Under the pieces are notes generated by a model that saw only the letters and a list, made by a program, of their open reading frames with translations, did no database searches and was not told where the DNA came from. 5,945 nt of DNA from Nitrospirota bacterium. GTDB lineage: Bacteria > Nitrospirota > Thermodesulfovibrionia > Thermodesulfovibrionales > SM23-35. Below, piece after piece: positions 5,219-5,945 of this stretch. Position 1 is the first letter of the stretch, and the number at the start of each line of letters is the position of its first letter. The stretch covers positions 1 through 5,945 of the forward strand of contig JACRGU010000019.1 of assembly GCA_016212245.1 (NCBI GenBank), read 5' to 3'. The translations under genes and the position numbers were made by a program.

Positions 5219-5938
5219 ATGAAGAAGAAAGAGGAGAAGAAGGCAGTTACTAAAAAGATTACTGAGAAGGTGAAGAAGAAGGTAGTAAAGAAAAAGCCGA
5301 AGACTGTTAAAAAAACTACTGTAAAAAAGAAGGAAGCAAAAAAGGTTACTGCTAAGAAAAAAGAAAAGAAGCCCACCAAAAAGGCTGTTAAGAAGGAAAC
5401 TAAAAAGGTTAAGGTAGAGAAAAAACCAAAGAAGATAGTTAAGAAGGTTGTTGCAAAGCCTGAGAAGGAGCTCCCCCTTAAAGCTGCAAAGAAAGTTAAA
5501 ATCAGAAAAATTACTGAGAAACCTAAATATCCATCCATGCCCTGGGAAGCATTACCAACAGAGTACGGTGAAGACAGTATTACACTTATGACTGTTGACC
5601 CGAAGAAGCTTTTCGCTTACTGGGAAGTAGGTGAGGATACCATTGCAAGGTATGGAGGTATCCTTAATATCAGGGTGTATGATGTCACAGGTATTGATTT
5701 CGATGGCATGAATGCAAATAGCTATTTCGATATACCTGTAAATGAGGGGATAGGTAGCTGGTATATAGATGTCAGTCCTGAAACAGAATTCATTGCAGAT
5801 ATTGGTGTTATAAATCCTCAGGGCATTTTTATCACAATAGCAAGGTCTAATAAAGTTTCAACACCACGGGTAGAAATTACAGAGGAAGGTGTATTGCCTC
5901 AGGAGTTATACAAAACCGGTCTCCATGTTGGATATTAG
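5219..5938 (+). CDS. DUF4912 protein with long lysine-rich N-terminal tail
   Basis: The protein has 239 residues. Residues 1 to about 105 are almost entirely Lys with Val, Thr, Ala and Glu in short degenerate repeats (KKAVKKETKKVKVEKKPKK), resembling histone H1-like or AlgP-like basic tails. They are likely disordered and able to bind nucleic acid or other polyanions. Residues about 110-239 match DUF4912: LPTEYGEDSITLMTVDPKKLFAYWEV with the diagnostic YWE, then a beta-rich segment (LNIRVYDVTG, GSWYIDV, IADIGVINPQGIF). The biochemical role of DUF4912 is not established. From memory, it is often encoded near GH57/DUF1957 alpha-glucan enzymes, but the neighbouring downstream gene is out of view. 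AAGGAGG at 5207-5213, 5 bases before the ATG, is a strong Shine-Dalgarno sequence and fixes the start. No convincing promoter is seen in the AT-rich 60 bases upstream (TAAAAT at 5192-5197 lacks a -35). There is no signal peptide, so it is likely cytoplasmic. Confidence 0.88.
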   Translation: MKKKEEKKAVTKKITEKVKKKVVKKKPKTVKKTTVKKKEAKKVTAKKKEKKPTKKAVKKETKKVKVEKKPKKIVKKVVAKPEKELPLKAAKKVKIRKITEKPKYPSMPWEALPTEYGEDSITLMTVDPKKLFAYWEVGEDTIARYGGILNIRVYDVTGIDFDGMNANSYFDIPVNEGIGSWYIDVSPETEFIADIGVINPQGIFITIARSNKVSTPRVEITEEGVLPQELYKTGLHVGY

Positions 5939-5945
5939 ATGTAAA

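Noticed and set aside
5203..5538. A 111-codon minus-strand reading frame, very Phe/Thr-rich and membrane-like
   Set aside because: It is the exact complement of the Lys-rich tail of the DUF4912 gene (AAG/AAA read as CTT/TTT). It has no ribosome binding site, and the plus-strand gene has a strong one.

Overview
This 5.9 kb window looks like chromosomal DNA from an AT-leaning bacterium, probably Nitrospirota or a deltaproteobacteria-like lineage. That placement is an inference from gene content and protein flavour: a small membrane/coiled-coil protein, a Thermotoga-like single-domain CheY, a MshEN-CheX fusion, and a lysine-tailed DUF4912 protein. No marker gene here settles it. Coding density is very high. 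The longest stretches without a gene are only about 70-80 bases (2427-2497 and 5141-5218), and there are no rRNA, tRNA or CRISPR features.

Positions 2-1516 hold a rightward signalling cluster: the 3' end of a gene for a protein with one membrane helix and a coiled-coil tail, a stand-alone CheY receiver, and a two-part protein. That protein has four exact-period 29-residue MshEN-type repeats (the cyclic-di-GMP binding fold) followed by a CheX-type phospho-receiver phosphatase domain. The natural reading is that the fusion dephosphorylates the neighbouring CheY-P, possibly under cyclic-di-GMP control.

Positions 1529-2509 hold a leftward mntA-hepT toxin-antitoxin pair (minimal nucleotidyltransferase antitoxin and HEPN RNase toxin). 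It is bounded by two identical 31-base direct repeats (1529-1559 and 2479-2509), exactly 950 bases apart. The right copy contains the polA start codon and its -10-like box. The left copy is a displaced duplicate of the polA start, and it also supplies the hepT stop codon. The pair therefore appears to have inserted at the start of polA, splitting a former signalling-cluster/polA junction and leaving a duplicated target or attachment-like site.

Positions 2498-5140 hold a full-length DNA polymerase I with intact 5' nuclease, proofreading exonuclease and polymerase motifs. Both polA and mntA lack a Shine-Dalgarno sequence and have -10-like boxes about 6 bases before their ATG, so both may be translated from leaderless mRNAs. 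Their divergent promoters share a palindromic TTGCAA element.

Positions 5141-5938 hold a small hairpin and then a gene for a lysine-rich tail fused to a DUF4912 domain, with a strong ribosome binding site.
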